Source: Stomatobaculum longum
GTDB lineage: Bacteria; Bacillota; Clostridia; Lachnospirales; Lachnospiraceae
NCBI GenBank assembly: GCA_000242235.1
Contig: JH590862.1
Span: forward strand, 62,001-126,000
Length of the DNA: 64,000 nt
Direction: 5' to 3'
Numbering within the stretch: the stretch's first letter is position 1; each line of letters begins with the position of its first letter. A model generated the notes under the pieces. The model made no database searches, was not told the DNA's origin, and worked only from the letters and a program-made list of their open reading frames with translations. The position numbers and the translations under genes are program-made. Shown piece by piece: positions 7,158-16,388 of this stretch.

Positions 7158-8119
7158 GCCTTTTTTGCCTCCCTTCTGCCGAATGCCTTCGGAATCGTAG
7201 CGCCCTCAATGAGCGGCGAAAGCATGTTGCCGATGATGATGGAGTAAGAAACGCCCTCGGCACCCGTACCGAAGATACGGAAGAGGCCGGTCAGAATGCC
7301 GATGATGACGGCATAAATCATCTGGCCCTTCTTGGTGAGCGGCGTCGACGCATAGTCGGTCGCCATGAAGAACGCACCGAAGATCAGACCGCCGCCGAGC
7401 ACCTGCGCGAGAACGTAGTTCAGGCTGTGCTCGCCGAAGATGAACACAAAGATTGCGGTCGTCACAATGTAGATGACCGGAATCTCAAAGCTGATAACCT
7501 TTCTCCAGAGCAGATAGGCCGCGCCGAGGAGCAGGGCAATCGCGGAAACTTCACCGATGGTGCCAGGAATATGTCCCACGAAGAGCTGGAACAGATTCAC
7601 ATCCGCCGTCGCCGGGGTGCCGGCCTTCAGGGCGGTCTTCATGACAGCGAGCGGCGTTGCGCCCGTCGTCGCATCGAAGTTAATCGACTTCGAGGTGAAG
7701 TTGTTCATGTACTTCGCGAGCGAAATCAGCAGGAAACATCTGCCGGCGAGTGCCGGGTTCATGAAGTTCTGGCCGAGGCCGCCGAACATCTGCTTTGCGA
7801 TGATGATGGCAAAGACTGCGCCGAGCGCCGGAATCCAGAGCGGAATCTCCGGCGGCATGTTGAGCGCGAGAATCAGTCCCGTGACAACCGCCGAGCAATC
7901 CGTAATCGTCACTTCTTTTTTCATGCCGCGCTGCCAGAGGTACTCGGAGAGCACCGCCGCCAGAACGGTCACCAGAATCACGAAGAGCGAATGGATGCCG
8001 AACTGTACCACGCCGTAGACCGCGGTCGGAATCATCGCGATACAGACATCCAGCATAATCTCCCGCGTCGAAGCGCGGTCTCTCACATGCGGAGAGGCGG
8101 AAACATTTAATACATTCAT
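7154..8119 (-). CDS. rnfD: Rnf complex subunit D (membrane, FMN-binding)
   Basis: 321-residue polytopic subunit homologous to NqrB. It starts with the family pattern SPHVR...ST..IM.DV and contains GGLGQNFMNPALAGR. The flavinylation region DATTGATPLAVM (near residue 155) carries the candidate FMN-linked Thr. The last part has ATDYASTPLT and GTGAEGVSYSIIIGN, both common in RnfD. It lies between rnfC (3-base gap) and rnfG (overlapping start). Confidence 0.97.
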   Translation of the reverse strand: MNVLNVSASPHVRDRASTREIMLDVCIAMIPTAVYGVVQFGIHSLFVILVTVLAAVLSEYLWQRGMKKEVTITDCSAVVTGLILALNMPPEIPLWIPALGAVFAIIIAKQMFGGLGQNFMNPALAGRCFLLISLAKYMNNFTSKSINFDATTGATPLAVMKTALKAGTPATADVNLFQLFVGHIPGTIGEVSAIALLLGAAYLLWRKVISFEIPVIYIVTTAIFVFIFGEHSLNYVLAQVLGGGLIFGAFFMATDYASTPLTKKGQMIYAVIIGILTGLFRIFGTGAEGVSYSIIIGNMLSPLIEGATIPKAFGRREAKKA

Positions 8120-8122
8120 CGC

Positions 8123-9487
8123 TTACTTTGTCTCCTTTCCGCTCGCTGCCTTCTCTGCGGCAGCCTTCTGACGCCGCTCTTCGCCGATGCGGCGCTTCAT
8201 CTGCTTGAACGCCTGAGTCAGCGGGCGTCTCGCGGGACAGATGTAGGAACAGCTGCCGCACTCGATGCACTCCATGCCGTAGAGCTTCTCATAGCCTGCG
8301 CTGTCGCCGTTCATGCAGCTCTTCATCATGAGCACCGGAACCAGGAACTCGGGACATACCTCGCCGCAGCGTCCGCAGCGGATGCACGGGCTCTCCGGAT
8401 TCTTCTCGACCTCATCCTCGAGGAAGCAGGTCAGCGAAGAGGAATTCTTTGTGACCGGGACATCGGTCGTGTACATCGCCTGTCCCATCATCGGACCGCC
8501 CGAGAGAATCTTCTTCGGGTCCGCCTTGAAACCGCCGGCCGCCTCGATGATGTCGTTGTAGTTCATGCCGGTTCTGACCTTGAAGTTCTGCGGCTCCTTG
8601 ATTGCGTCGCCCGTAATCGTGATGACACGCTCCAGAATCGGCGTCCGCTTACAGACCGCATCGTAGATTGCCATGACCGTGTTCACATTGTCCACGACAC
8701 AACCCGCATCCGCCGGAAGCATCGAGGAGTTGATCTCTCTGCCGGTCACCGCGTAAATCAGCGAGCGCTCGCCACCCTGCGGGTACTTGGTCCGGAGTGC
8801 CTCCACCGAAATCTTCGGCTCGTCTTTGACGAGCGCGCGGAGCTTCTCGATGGCCTTCGGCTTGTTGTTCTCGACGCCGATCACCGCCTTCGCGTTCTCG
8901 AAGAGCTGTAACATGACCTTGAGACCGCCGATCAGCCGCTCCGGCTCCTCGATCATCATGCGATAGTCGCAGGTCAGATAGGGCTCGCACTCTGCGCCGT
9001 TCACAATGATGTAGTCGATCTTCGACTCGTCCTTCGGCGTGAGCTTTACATTGGTCGGAAAGCCCGCACCGCCGAGACCCACAATGCCGGCTTCCCGCAC
9101 AATGTCCCGGATTTCCTGCTTGCTGAGCTTTGTCGCATCCCTGTCTTCGCCGAGACCCTCGACCGCCGTATACTGACCGTCGTTCTCGATCACGATTGAG
9201 ATGCTCTTCGCGCCGCCTGCCGTGACGCGGGGCTCAATCTTCTTTACTTTCCCCGACACGGAGCTGACCACGACCGCCGAGATAAAACCGCCTGCCTCGG
9301 CGATTTTCTGTCCCACCAGCACCTCATCGCCGACCTTGACAATCGCCTTGGCCGGTGCGCCGATGTGCTGCGAGAGGGGATATACCATCTCGCCGGAAGT
9401 CGGTTTCAGCACTGTGACAGCTCTGTCCATCGAGAGCTCCTTGCCCTCAAACGGATGGACGCCACCTCGAAAAGTTGCCAATCCCAT
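8123..9487 (-). CDS. rnfC: Rnf complex subunit C (NADH/FMN/Fe-S)
   Basis: 454-residue peripheral subunit expected to carry the NAD(H) and FMN sites. The N-terminal barrel-like region (FRGGVHPFEGK) leads to the nucleotide/flavin domain GIVGLGGAGFPT (about residues 136-147) and NGAECEPYLTCDYRMM. Two C-terminal [4Fe-4S] motifs follow: CIRCGRCGEVCP and CIECGSCSYICP. The last 25 residues are a charged Ala/Lys/Glu tail. It is the first gene of the six-gene operon rnfCDGEAB, the order known from Clostridium and Acetobacterium. Confidence 0.97.
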   Translation of the reverse strand: MGLATFRGGVHPFEGKELSMDRAVTVLKPTSGEMVYPLSQHIGAPAKAIVKVGDEVLVGQKIAEAGGFISAVVVSSVSGKVKKIEPRVTAGGAKSISIVIENDGQYTAVEGLGEDRDATKLSKQEIRDIVREAGIVGLGGAGFPTNVKLTPKDESKIDYIIVNGAECEPYLTCDYRMMIEEPERLIGGLKVMLQLFENAKAVIGVENNKPKAIEKLRALVKDEPKISVEALRTKYPQGGERSLIYAVTGREINSSMLPADAGCVVDNVNTVMAIYDAVCKRTPILERVITITGDAIKEPQNFKVRTGMNYNDIIEAAGGFKADPKKILSGGPMMGQAMYTTDVPVTKNSSSLTCFLEDEVEKNPESPCIRCGRCGEVCPEFLVPVLMMKSCMNGDSAGYEKLYGMECIECGSCSYICPARRPLTQAFKQMKRRIGEERRQKAAAEKAASGKETK

Positions 9488-9532
9488 CTGACTACCCTCT
9501 TTCTTTCAGATTCTGTTACTCTCTGCGTTAAT

Positions 9533-9541
9533 ATTATAACA
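9533..9541 (-). promoter_or_regulatory. Extended -10 promoter for the rnf operon
   Basis: On the minus strand TGTTATAAT (9541-9533) forms a perfect extended -10, with only a weak -35 (TAATTG, 17 bases upstream). It lies about 45 bases before the rnfC start. Confidence 0.55.
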
Positions 9542-9563
9542 TGCCGATAACGGCACAATTAGG

Positions 9564-9588
9564 AAAAACCACGCAAAGCGTGGTTTTT
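9564..9588 (-). terminator. Terminator after argS
   Basis: AAAAACCACGC (9564-9574), a loop of three, then GCGTGGTTTTT (9578-9588). On the minus strand the stem ends in a U-run, 24 bases past the argS stop, and insulates rnfC from argS. Confidence 0.8.
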
Positions 9589-9611
9589 TTTCCATACAAG
9601 CGTCGCATTTT

Positions 9612-11384
9612 TTACATGCGCTCCGGTACTTCCATGCCGAGCACACCGAGACAATATGTAATGACAATCTCGGCGGTCTGAATCAGCGCGAGGTAAGCGC
9701 GCTTCTTCTCCTCGTCCGGCTCCTGCAGAATGCGAACCGCGTGGTAGAAGGAATTGAAGTGATTCGAGAGCTCGTAGAGATACTGGCAGATGCGGTGCGG
9801 CGCGAGTTCCTTCCAGGCCGCGCGCAGCACTTCCGGATAACGCGCCAAATCGAGGAAGAGTGCCTTTTCGCTCTCGCTCTCCGCCGGTCGTAAATCCGCC
9901 GCCGTGATGGCTGCGCCGCCCTGATTCGCATACTTTTTAAGGATGGACTTAATCCGGACCGCCGTGTAGAGAATGTAGGGACCGGTGTTGCCCTCAAACG
10001 ACGCAAAGCGCTCGAGGTCAAAGACATAGTCCTTCGAGGCCTGGTTCGAGAGATCCGCATATTTCAGCGCGGCGAGCGCGACCGTCTTCGAGGTCTTCTC
10101 TGCCTCCTCGGGCGAAATCTCCGGATTCTCCGCAATGCGGGTCGAGACTGCCTCCCGAATCTCCCGGATCAGGGTCTCAAGACGCATCACACCGCCCTCA
10201 CGGGTCTTAAAGGGCTTTCCGTCCTTGCCGTTCATCGTGCCGAAGCCGATGTAGATGAGTTCGTGTTCCGGCGGGACGATGCCGGCCTTCCGCGCGACGC
10301 GGAAAAACTGCGTGTAGTGGAGCTCCTGGCGCTTGTCCGCAATGTAGATATAGCAGTCCGGCGAGAGGGTCGCCTCGCGGTCAATGAGGGTCGCGAGGTC
10401 GCTCGTCGCATAGAGCGCTGCGCCGTCCGACTTCCGGACAATGCAGGGCGGCAGTTCCTTCTTGTCGCCGGGCTCCGCGATGTCCACGACAAGTGCGCCC
10501 TCGGAGCTTCTCGCAATGCCACGCTTCTCAAGGTCTTCGAGGAGCGCCGGGATAAAGGGCTGCGCGTCGGACTCACCCTTCCAGAGCTCGAACGAGACCG
10601 CAAGCGCATCGTAGTTCTTCTTTAAATCCGCCTTCGAGATGCGGAGAATGTGCTTCCAGAGCGCCGTAAAACCCGGATCGCCGCTCTGGAGTTTCACAGT
10701 CGCAAGGTGGGCCGCCTCGGCAAAGGCCTCGTCCTCCTTGGAGCGCTTGCTCGCGGTCGGGTAAATCTCCTCGAGCTCGGAAATCGTAAACGGCGCTTCT
10801 TCCGGATAGTCACCCGTATGGCTCTCGTCAAAGTACGGGAGTTCCGGCTTCCGGCGGCGCAACTCCTCGATGATAAGTCCCATCTGGAGGCCCCAGTCGC
10901 CGAGGTGCACATCGCCTATCATCTCGTTTCCGAAAAATGCGCCCATGCGCTTCAAGGCCTCGCCGATGATGGCCGAGCGCAGGTGTCCCACATGGAGCGG
11001 CTTTGCGACATTTGCGCCGCCGTAGTCGACGACAATCTTTCTGTTCTCATCGCGCACGGCGCCGCACTGCGGCTGCTCCCGGAGGGCGCGCACCGCCGTC
11101 GCGAGCGCATCCGGGCTCACGCGGAGGTTAATGAAGCCCGGCGGCACGGCGCCGACTTCCGAGAAAAGGCTCTCTTTCTTCAGTTCCGCGGCGACTGCCT
11201 CGGCGACCTCGAGCGGCCGCTTGCCGGCCTTCTTTGCGACTGCCATGGCGCCGTTGCACTGGTACTCGCAGAGATCCGGGCGGTTCGAGAGTTGCACAGA
11301 AGCCTGCGCCTCCGGATACCCGGCTGCCACAAAGGCGCGCGCCACGCTCTCGTTCATTTCTTCCAGGATTGTTTTCACTGCCAT
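9612..11384 (-). CDS. argS: Arginyl-tRNA synthetase
   Basis: 590-residue class Ia aminoacyl-tRNA synthetase that charges tRNA-Arg. An N-terminal ArgRS additional domain (residues 1-110) precedes the catalytic Rossmann core with the HIGH-type signature HVGH at 131-134 (VAKPLHVGHLRSAIIGEAL). The ArgRS-type FGTMNGKDGKPFKTREGG occupies the place of KMSKS. The C-terminal anticodon-binding helical domain (DALR type) ends in ALIQTAEIVITYCLGVLGMEVPERM. The ATG at 11384 is chosen because GGGGGA lies just upstream; the in-frame ATG 12 codons earlier lacks a ribosome binding site. It sits downstream of efp with a hairpin between them. Confidence 0.97.
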   Translation of the reverse strand: MAVKTILEEMNESVARAFVAAGYPEAQASVQLSNRPDLCEYQCNGAMAVAKKAGKRPLEVAEAVAAELKKESLFSEVGAVPPGFINLRVSPDALATAVRALREQPQCGAVRDENRKIVVDYGGANVAKPLHVGHLRSAIIGEALKRMGAFFGNEMIGDVHLGDWGLQMGLIIEELRRRKPELPYFDESHTGDYPEEAPFTISELEEIYPTASKRSKEDEAFAEAAHLATVKLQSGDPGFTALWKHILRISKADLKKNYDALAVSFELWKGESDAQPFIPALLEDLEKRGIARSSEGALVVDIAEPGDKKELPPCIVRKSDGAALYATSDLATLIDREATLSPDCYIYIADKRQELHYTQFFRVARKAGIVPPEHELIYIGFGTMNGKDGKPFKTREGGVMRLETLIREIREAVSTRIAENPEISPEEAEKTSKTVALAALKYADLSNQASKDYVFDLERFASFEGNTGPYILYTAVRIKSILKKYANQGGAAITAADLRPAESESEKALFLDLARYPEVLRAAWKELAPHRICQYLYELSNHFNSFYHAVRILQEPDEEKKRAYLALIQTAEIVITYCLGVLGMEVPERM

Positions 11385-11408
11385 ATCTTTCCCCCAATGT
11401 GAAGAAGA

Positions 11409-11428
11409 GCAGCCCGGCAACGGGCTGC
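11409..11428 (-). terminator. Hairpin between efp and argS
   Basis: GCAGCCCG (11409-11416), loop GCAA, CGGGCTGC (11421-11428). It lies just past the efp stop. The following minus-strand sequence is only moderately T-rich, so this may terminate partially or process the mRNA rather than stop transcription fully. Confidence 0.5.
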
Positions 11429-11446
11429 CCTTCGCAAGTCTGTCTT

Positions 11447-12010
11447 TTAGTTCTGCGCTCTGCCGAGATACTCGCCCGTGCGGGTGTCGATCTTGACGCG
11501 ATCGCCGATGCCGACAAAGAGCGGCACGGAAATCTGTGCGCCGGTCTCGACCGTCGCCGGCTTCTGTGCACCGGTTGCCGTGTTGCCCGCGAAGCCCGGC
11601 TCGGTCTCCGTGACCTCCAGCTCCACAAAGAGCGGCGGCTCGACCGAGAACACATTGCCGTTGTAGGAGACAACCTTGACCATCTCGTTTTCCTTGACGA
11701 ACTTCAGCGCATCGCCGATCAGGTCCTTGTTCAGCGAAATCTGATCGTAGGTCTCGGTGTTCATGAAGTTGTACATGTCGTCGTCCGCATAGAGATACTG
11801 CATCTCAACGCGGTCAATGCGTGCAGCGGGGAATTTCTCCGTCGGACGGAAGGTGCGCTCAGTCACAGCTCCTGTCATCACGTTTTTAATCTTGGTGCGC
11901 ACGAACGCTGCGCCCTTGCCCGGCTTCACATGCTGGAATTCAATGATCTGATAGACCGCGTTGTCAATCTCGAGCGTGATGCCGTTCCTGAAATCACCTG
12001 CAGAAATCAT
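11447..12010 (-). CDS. efp: Elongation factor P
   Basis: 187-residue cytosolic translation factor that rescues ribosomes stalled at proline runs. The KOW-like N-domain (residues 1-65) has the tip loop [10 protein letters not shown] with Lys32 at the position modified in some bacteria. The OB domains (66-187) end in the EF-P signature [12 protein letters not shown]. The Lys modification enzymes EpmA and EpmB are not in the window. It has its own promoter and is followed by argS. Confidence 0.97.
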   Translation of the reverse strand: MISAGDFRNGITLEIDNAVYQIIEFQHVKPGKGAAFVRTKIKNVMTGAVTERTFRPTEKFPAARIDRVEMQYLYADDDMYNFMNTETYDQISLNKDLIGDALKFVKENEMVKVVSYNGNVFSVEPPLFVELEVTETEPGFAGNTATGAQKPATVETGAQISVPLFVGIGDRVKIDTRTGEYLGRAQN

Positions 12011-12051
12011 AAGTTAACCCTCCATCCATTCGTTCCCAAATAGTCTACTGT

Positions 12052-12080
12052 ATTCTACGATAGGCAAAAACTTTTCGCAA
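12052..12080 (-). promoter_or_regulatory. Promoter for efp
   Basis: Minus strand: TTGCGA (12080-12075), a 17-base spacer and TAGAAT (12057-12052), about 42 bases before the efp start. Confidence 0.65.
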
Positions 12081-12098
12081 GCCTTTTTCCGCTTTTCC

Positions 12099-12965
12099 CT
12101 AGGCCGGAAGCGCCCCTTTGGCAAGCGTCAAGAGCTCTTCCTCCTGTTCCGCCGTGCACCGCTTGCCCGTCCAGAGCGAAAAGGCGTGCGCGCCCTGGGA
12201 AATCAGCATCGCGAGGCCGCCTGCGACCGGCTTTCCCGCCGCGCGGGCAAGCCGCAGAAATTTTGTCTCCTCCGGCGTATAGACAATGTCCGCGGCCGCC
12301 GAGAGCTTCTCGAAAAACCGCGGGTCTTCCACAATAGTCTCCTCCGTGTTCGGCCACATGCCGACACTCGTGCACTGAATGCAGAGATAGTCGTTGCCCG
12401 GAAGCTCACGCCAGTGCTCGAGTGCCGCCGTCCGCACGGTAAGGAACGGGTTAATGTCCCGCACAGCCTTTGCGAGCGCCTCCGCGCGCGCGGTGTTCCG
12501 ATTCAGAATCACCAGTTCGGCAGCCCCGCCCGTCGCAGCGAGCACCGCCGCGCTCCGCGCCGCGCCGCCCGCACCGAGCAGCAGGATATGCGCGCCTTCC
12601 ATCCGCAGATTTCTTCGCGCAAGCATGGTCGCCATGCCGGCAATGTCGGTGTTGTGTCCGACATAGCCCTCCTCCGTCCGGACCAGCGTGTTCACGGCGC
12701 CGATCAGTCTCGCCTCTTCGCTGAGACCGCAGAGATGCGGTATCACAGCTTCCTTATAGGGAACGGTCACATTGAACCCTGCAATACCAAGCGCGTGCGC
12801 ACCGCAGATTGCCGCGCCGAGTTCTTCCGGATTTTTGACTTCAAAGGGCAGATACGCGACATTTTCCCCGCAAACCGTCGCGAGCGTATTCTGAAGCAGC
12901 GGGGACAGGCTGTGCCCGATCGGATGCGCGAGCAGTCCGAGAACTTTGGTCTTTGCGTCAATCAT
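12099..12965 (-). CDS. aroE: Shikimate dehydrogenase
   Basis: 288-residue NADP-dependent enzyme reducing 3-dehydroshikimate to shikimate in aromatic amino acid synthesis. The substrate site starts with GLLAHPIGHSLSP (the family's SxS region) and has FNVTVPYKEAV with the catalytic Lys. GHNTDIAG carries the conserved Asp. The nucleotide-binding GAGGAARSA (about 134-142) and NRNTARAEALA indicate NADP(H) preference. The ATG at 12965 overlaps the stop of the upstream phosphatase gene (ATGA), which sets the start. It is the last gene of the TAXI-nrdR-yqeG-aroE operon and feeds the same pathway as the nearby trp operon. Confidence 0.96.
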   Translation of the reverse strand: MIDAKTKVLGLLAHPIGHSLSPLLQNTLATVCGENVAYLPFEVKNPEELGAAICGAHALGIAGFNVTVPYKEAVIPHLCGLSEEARLIGAVNTLVRTEEGYVGHNTDIAGMATMLARRNLRMEGAHILLLGAGGAARSAAVLAATGGAAELVILNRNTARAEALAKAVRDINPFLTVRTAALEHWRELPGNDYLCIQCTSVGMWPNTEETIVEDPRFFEKLSAAADIVYTPEETKFLRLARAAGKPVAGGLAMLISQGAHAFSLWTGKRCTAEQEEELLTLAKGALPA

Positions 12966-13465
12966 TTCTCGGCTCCCTTCTTTCTCCGGTAAAGTGCGAG
13001 CACAGGGCGCTCGAGGAGACGCTTCAGACGAATCTGTATCTCTTCGCGCGACTCCATCGGCTGTACGAGAAGACTGTGCATCCCCGCGCGGTTGGCTCCC
13101 CAGATGTCCGTGAAGAGCTGGTCGCCGATTGCGATGGTCTCGGCGGGCGCGGTCCCCATGCGCGCCATGGCCTTCCGGTACCCGTAACGTCTGGGTTTTA
13201 GGGCGCGCTCCACATACGGGAGGTTCACAGCCGTCGCAAACGGCAGAATGCGCGCGGCCTTGTTGTTCGAGACCAGGCACATCCGGAAGCCCGCGGTCTT
13301 CAGGCGCTGAATCAGTGCACGGCAGCGCGCATCAACCGGCGCATCCGGCGGCACCAGGGTATTGTCAATGTCAAAGACAATGCCGCGTATGCCGCGCGCC
13401 GTCAGGCTCTCAAAGGGGAAGTCGTAGACAGAGCGCACCTCTTCCTCGGGGAAAAAGACACTCAT
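12962..13465 (-). CDS. yqeG: YqeG family HAD-type phosphatase
   Basis: 167-residue cytosolic HAD-superfamily subfamily IIIA protein. Motif I is FDIDNTLV (nucleophile Asp and acid Asp near residues 32-34), motif II is in CLVSNNKAAR and motif III/IV is GDQLFTDIWGANR. The physiological substrate of YqeG is not established. It overlaps aroE by four bases and nrdR by four bases (ATGA at both ends). In Firmicutes yqeG is often next to aroE. Confidence 0.93.
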   Translation of the reverse strand: MSVFFPEEEVRSVYDFPFESLTARGIRGIVFDIDNTLVPPDAPVDARCRALIQRLKTAGFRMCLVSNNKAARILPFATAVNLPYVERALKPRRYGYRKAMARMGTAPAETIAIGDQLFTDIWGANRAGMHSLLVQPMESREEIQIRLKRLLERPVLALYRRKKGAEK

Positions 13466-13926
13466 GCCTGCTCCTTCTGCGAGATGAGCTTGTTGATCTC
13501 CGCCATAAAGGTGTTGACATCCTCAAACTCCCGGTAGACCGAGGCAAAGCGCACATAGGCGACCGGATCCACCTTCTTTAACTGCTCCATGACCATCTCG
13601 CCGATGACCGTCGAGGGGATTTCTCTCTCCTCGCGATTAAAGAGCGCGGTCTCGACAGCGTCGGTCATCGCCGTGATCTGCGCCGAGCTGATGGGGCGCT
13701 TGTGACAGGAACTCACAATGCCGCGCTCAATCTTCGCGCGGTCATAGGCTTCCCGCGAGTTATCCTTCTTGATAATCATGAGCGGCATGGTCTCCGGCTT
13801 CTCATAGGTCGTAAAGCGCTTGCCGCAGCGCTCACACTGCCGGCGCCGCCGTATGGTCGCATTTTCGTCCGCGGGGCGGGAATCAATGACGCGCGTATCG
13901 GGCGCATTGCAAAACGGGCATTTCAT
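13462..13926 (-). CDS. nrdR: Transcriptional repressor NrdR
   Basis: 154-residue repressor of ribonucleotide reductase genes that senses ATP/dATP. The N-terminal zinc ribbon has CPFC (3-6) and CERCGKRF (about 31-38) with an intervening RRRRQ. The ATP-cone domain covers about 46-140 (MPLMIIKKDNSREAYDRAKI). No nrd genes are in this window, so its targets lie elsewhere. It starts two bases after the stop of the TAXI lipoprotein gene. Confidence 0.97.
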   Translation of the reverse strand: MKCPFCNAPDTRVIDSRPADENATIRRRRQCERCGKRFTTYEKPETMPLMIIKKDNSREAYDRAKIERGIVSSCHKRPISSAQITAMTDAVETALFNREEREIPSTVIGEMVMEQLKKVDPVAYVRFASVYREFEDVNTFMAEINKLISQKEQA

Positions 13927-13928
13927 GT

Positions 13929-14915
13929 TTATTTTTCCTCCGTGAGACCCTGGTCTCGGTAATATCGCAGTGCGCCGTCATGCAGCGGTAACGGCAACTC
14001 TCCCAGATAAAATGCTTTGTCGGTGACATTCGCAAACCCCCGGCGCTTTTTTGCAAGTTCGGGCAGTGCGGCATACAGCTGCTCTGTCAGCTGATAGACA
14101 AGCGCCTCATCCATATCCGCACGCACGCAGAGCAGACATTTGACGCCGAAGCTCGGAATATCTTCGTCCTGGCCGGGATAACTGCCCTTCGGAATTACGG
14201 TCGCAAAATATTGCGGTTCGGCGGCCAGAATTTTTTGAATTTCCGCCGCGTCATAGCGGAGCAAGGTGCTCTTTTTGGCGGTCGCGAGCTTTTCCAGTCC
14301 CGGCGCCGGAACGCCGGAGAGCGCGTGTACCGCTTTTGCCCGCCCCGAGAGCACAAGATCGGCTCCCGAGCCGATGCCGCCGTTCATGGTATAGCCCTCT
14401 TCCGGTACCTGCAGCGCCTTCAGCGCGGCGCGCGCGGCGTACTCTGTCGCGGATCCCTCGGGCCCCACGATAACCGGCAGACCTTTTAAATCCGAAACCC
14501 GCATAAGGCCGCTCTCCTCCAAAGCCATCCACTGGCTCACGCTCGGAAAAACCGCCCCGATGACACGGAGCGTTTCGCCGCCCGGTTCGTTTTTTGCCGC
14601 CGCCGCGACATCCGCCGTAATCAGTGCGAGATCCACATCGCCCGCCAACAGCCTCTTCATATTTTCCGGCGAACCGGTCGAAGCTTTCAGATTAAAGCGG
14701 AGCGTCTCGCTGCGCTTCTGCAGAGCGTCCGCGATATCCGCGCCGCTCGCATACAGGCTACCACCGGTGTCCCCGGTTCCCATCGTGAGCCAGGTGAATT
14801 TCTTCGCTTTTTTCGCGCGCCCGCGCTGCACCGCACAGGCGGAAAAGGCGCATAAAAAAGCAAGGCAAAGCGCTATCACCGCGCGCTTTTTCCTCGCGGC
14901 AGACATTTCTTTCAT
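13929..14915 (-). CDS. TAXI family TRAP-type solute-binding lipoprotein
   Basis: 328-residue predicted lipoprotein: basic N-terminus, hydrophobic stretch (12-24) and lipobox FSAC with Cys27. The mature part matches the TAXI family, with WLTMGTGDTGGSLYASG at the start, DLALITADVA, VGPEGSATEYAARAALKA and a C-terminal PELAKKRRGF segment. Such proteins normally feed a TRAP DctQM membrane protein, often for glutamate or dicarboxylates, but no DctM or DctQ is seen within the window. The start at 14915 follows GAGAGGAGC. Lipidation would need lgt, which is present at 61142-62008. Its place at the head of an nrdR-yqeG-aroE operon is unusual. Confidence 0.85.
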   Translation of the reverse strand: MKEMSAARKKRAVIALCLAFLCAFSACAVQRGRAKKAKKFTWLTMGTGDTGGSLYASGADIADALQKRSETLRFNLKASTGSPENMKRLLAGDVDLALITADVAAAAKNEPGGETLRVIGAVFPSVSQWMALEESGLMRVSDLKGLPVIVGPEGSATEYAARAALKALQVPEEGYTMNGGIGSGADLVLSGRAKAVHALSGVPAPGLEKLATAKKSTLLRYDAAEIQKILAAEPQYFATVIPKGSYPGQDEDIPSFGVKCLLCVRADMDEALVYQLTEQLYAALPELAKKRRGFANVTDKAFYLGELPLPLHDGALRYYRDQGLTEEK

Positions 14916-15052
14916 TCCGCGGCTCCTCTCTGTTTTCGGAATCAATATCAATTCGGAAACGCTGAAAAAAGCAAGCAGAATACGGTCGGTGGGTTCAGCG
15001 TTTTTTGATTATATCATCTGTATTTCTATGCTTCAAGTTTGCAACAAAAAAA

Positions 15053-15076
15053 CACCTCCCGTCGAAACGGGAGGTG
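15053..15076 (-). terminator. Terminator after gltS
   Basis: CACCTCCCGT (15053-15062), loop CGAA, ACGGGAGGTG (15067-15076), followed on the minus strand by seven T's. It lies 24 bases past the gltS stop. Confidence 0.9.
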
Positions 15077-15099
15077 CCGCAGAGTTTCATTTTTTTGAT

Positions 15100-16350
15100 T
15101 TACTTGCCGAAGAAGCTTCCCATCAGCGAGAGGCAAATCGGGTTGTAAATATCGTCGATGATGACGGCGAAGGAGGGATAGAGCACCCACGCGACATCGT
15201 GGTAACCGTACTGATCCATAACGGCCTTCTCGTTTGCGACGGCGTTCGGACCGGAACCGCAACCCCAGCCGCAGTTACCTGCCGCCATGACCGCTGCACC
15301 GTAGTCCTTGCCGAAGAGGTTGAAGGAGATGAAGATCGCAAAGATTGCCATCATGATAGCCTGTGCGACAAGGATGATGCCCATCTGACCCGCAACCGGT
15401 GCGAGCTTCGTGATGTCGATCGTCATCAGCACGAGTGCGAGGTAGAGCTCGAGGAACATGTGCTCAATCGCCTCGGTCTCCGGCACTCTCGTGTCGACGC
15501 CGAGCGCCTCCATCACGTTTCTGCCAATGGCACCCGCGAAGAGGCAGCCGATGAACTTCGGCATCTCAATCATCGGGATCGAGTCGAGCAGCATGTAAAT
15601 CGGCATACCGAGTGCCGCGAGCAGCAGGCAGGTCGCGAATGCGTAAATCATGCGCGTGTTGTCGAGGGTCGGCTTCTCGCCGGTTCTCTGTGCCTCCGGC
15701 TTGTCGTTCGGGTCGGACTTGAGGCCCTTGCTCGTAATCAGGTAAGCCGCAACCGGGCCGCCGATCAGGGAGCCCATGATGTTGCCGAGCGTACCGGCCG
15801 CAACACCGACCGTCGTCGCATCCGCCGCGCCCATCTTCTCGAAAATCGGGCCGAACGCGGAAGCCGTGCCGACACCGCCAGACATCGAAGCCGAGGAGCA
15901 CTGGAGTGCGAGCAACGGATTCATGCCGATTGCATGTGCGAGTGCAACGCCGAGGATGTTCTGCAACGTAATCAGCAGGCAAGCCGCGAACGCAATCATG
16001 ATGCAGAGCTTGCCGCCCGCATTCTTCAGCATCTTCGCGCTGAAGCCGTAGCCCACGCAAAGGAAGAAGAGGTTCTGGCAAAGGTCCTTCATGATCTTTG
16101 CGTCGAAGGTGAATTCCATAATGCCCGCGCCCTTGATGCCGGAAATCACCAGCGAGAAGATGAGGCCCGAGACAACCGGTGCCGGAATTGCATACTTCTG
16201 CAGTGCCTTGGACTTCGACACGAGGAAGCGTCCGAAGAAGATGACCAGCGCTGCGAATCCGAGTGTCGTCAGATACTCGAATTGGAAGCCGGCAAGCTTA
16301 CCCGCCTCTGCTGCGGCGTACTTGCCAAAGTAACCCATGAGTGTTTCCAT
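15100..16350 (-). CDS. gltS: Sodium/glutamate symporter
   Basis: 416-residue inner-membrane Na+-coupled glutamate carrier of the GltS family, with about ten predicted helices in two inverted halves. Each half has a Gly/Ser-rich re-entrant region: SSASMSGGVGTASAFGPIFE with GTLGNIMGSLIGGP in the first, and MAAGNCGWGCGSGPNAVANEKAV near the C-terminus. It has its own promoter and terminator and lies directly downstream of a DcuSR-like two-component system, which probably controls it. Confidence 0.93.
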   Translation of the reverse strand: METLMGYFGKYAAAEAGKLAGFQFEYLTTLGFAALVIFFGRFLVSKSKALQKYAIPAPVVSGLIFSLVISGIKGAGIMEFTFDAKIMKDLCQNLFFLCVGYGFSAKMLKNAGGKLCIMIAFAACLLITLQNILGVALAHAIGMNPLLALQCSSASMSGGVGTASAFGPIFEKMGAADATTVGVAAGTLGNIMGSLIGGPVAAYLITSKGLKSDPNDKPEAQRTGEKPTLDNTRMIYAFATCLLLAALGMPIYMLLDSIPMIEMPKFIGCLFAGAIGRNVMEALGVDTRVPETEAIEHMFLELYLALVLMTIDITKLAPVAGQMGIILVAQAIMMAIFAIFISFNLFGKDYGAAVMAAGNCGWGCGSGPNAVANEKAVMDQYGYHDVAWVLYPSFAVIIDDIYNPICLSLMGSFFGK

Positions 16351-16388
16351 AATTTTCCCCTTTCACGTTTGGAAACTGTAGCGGTATA

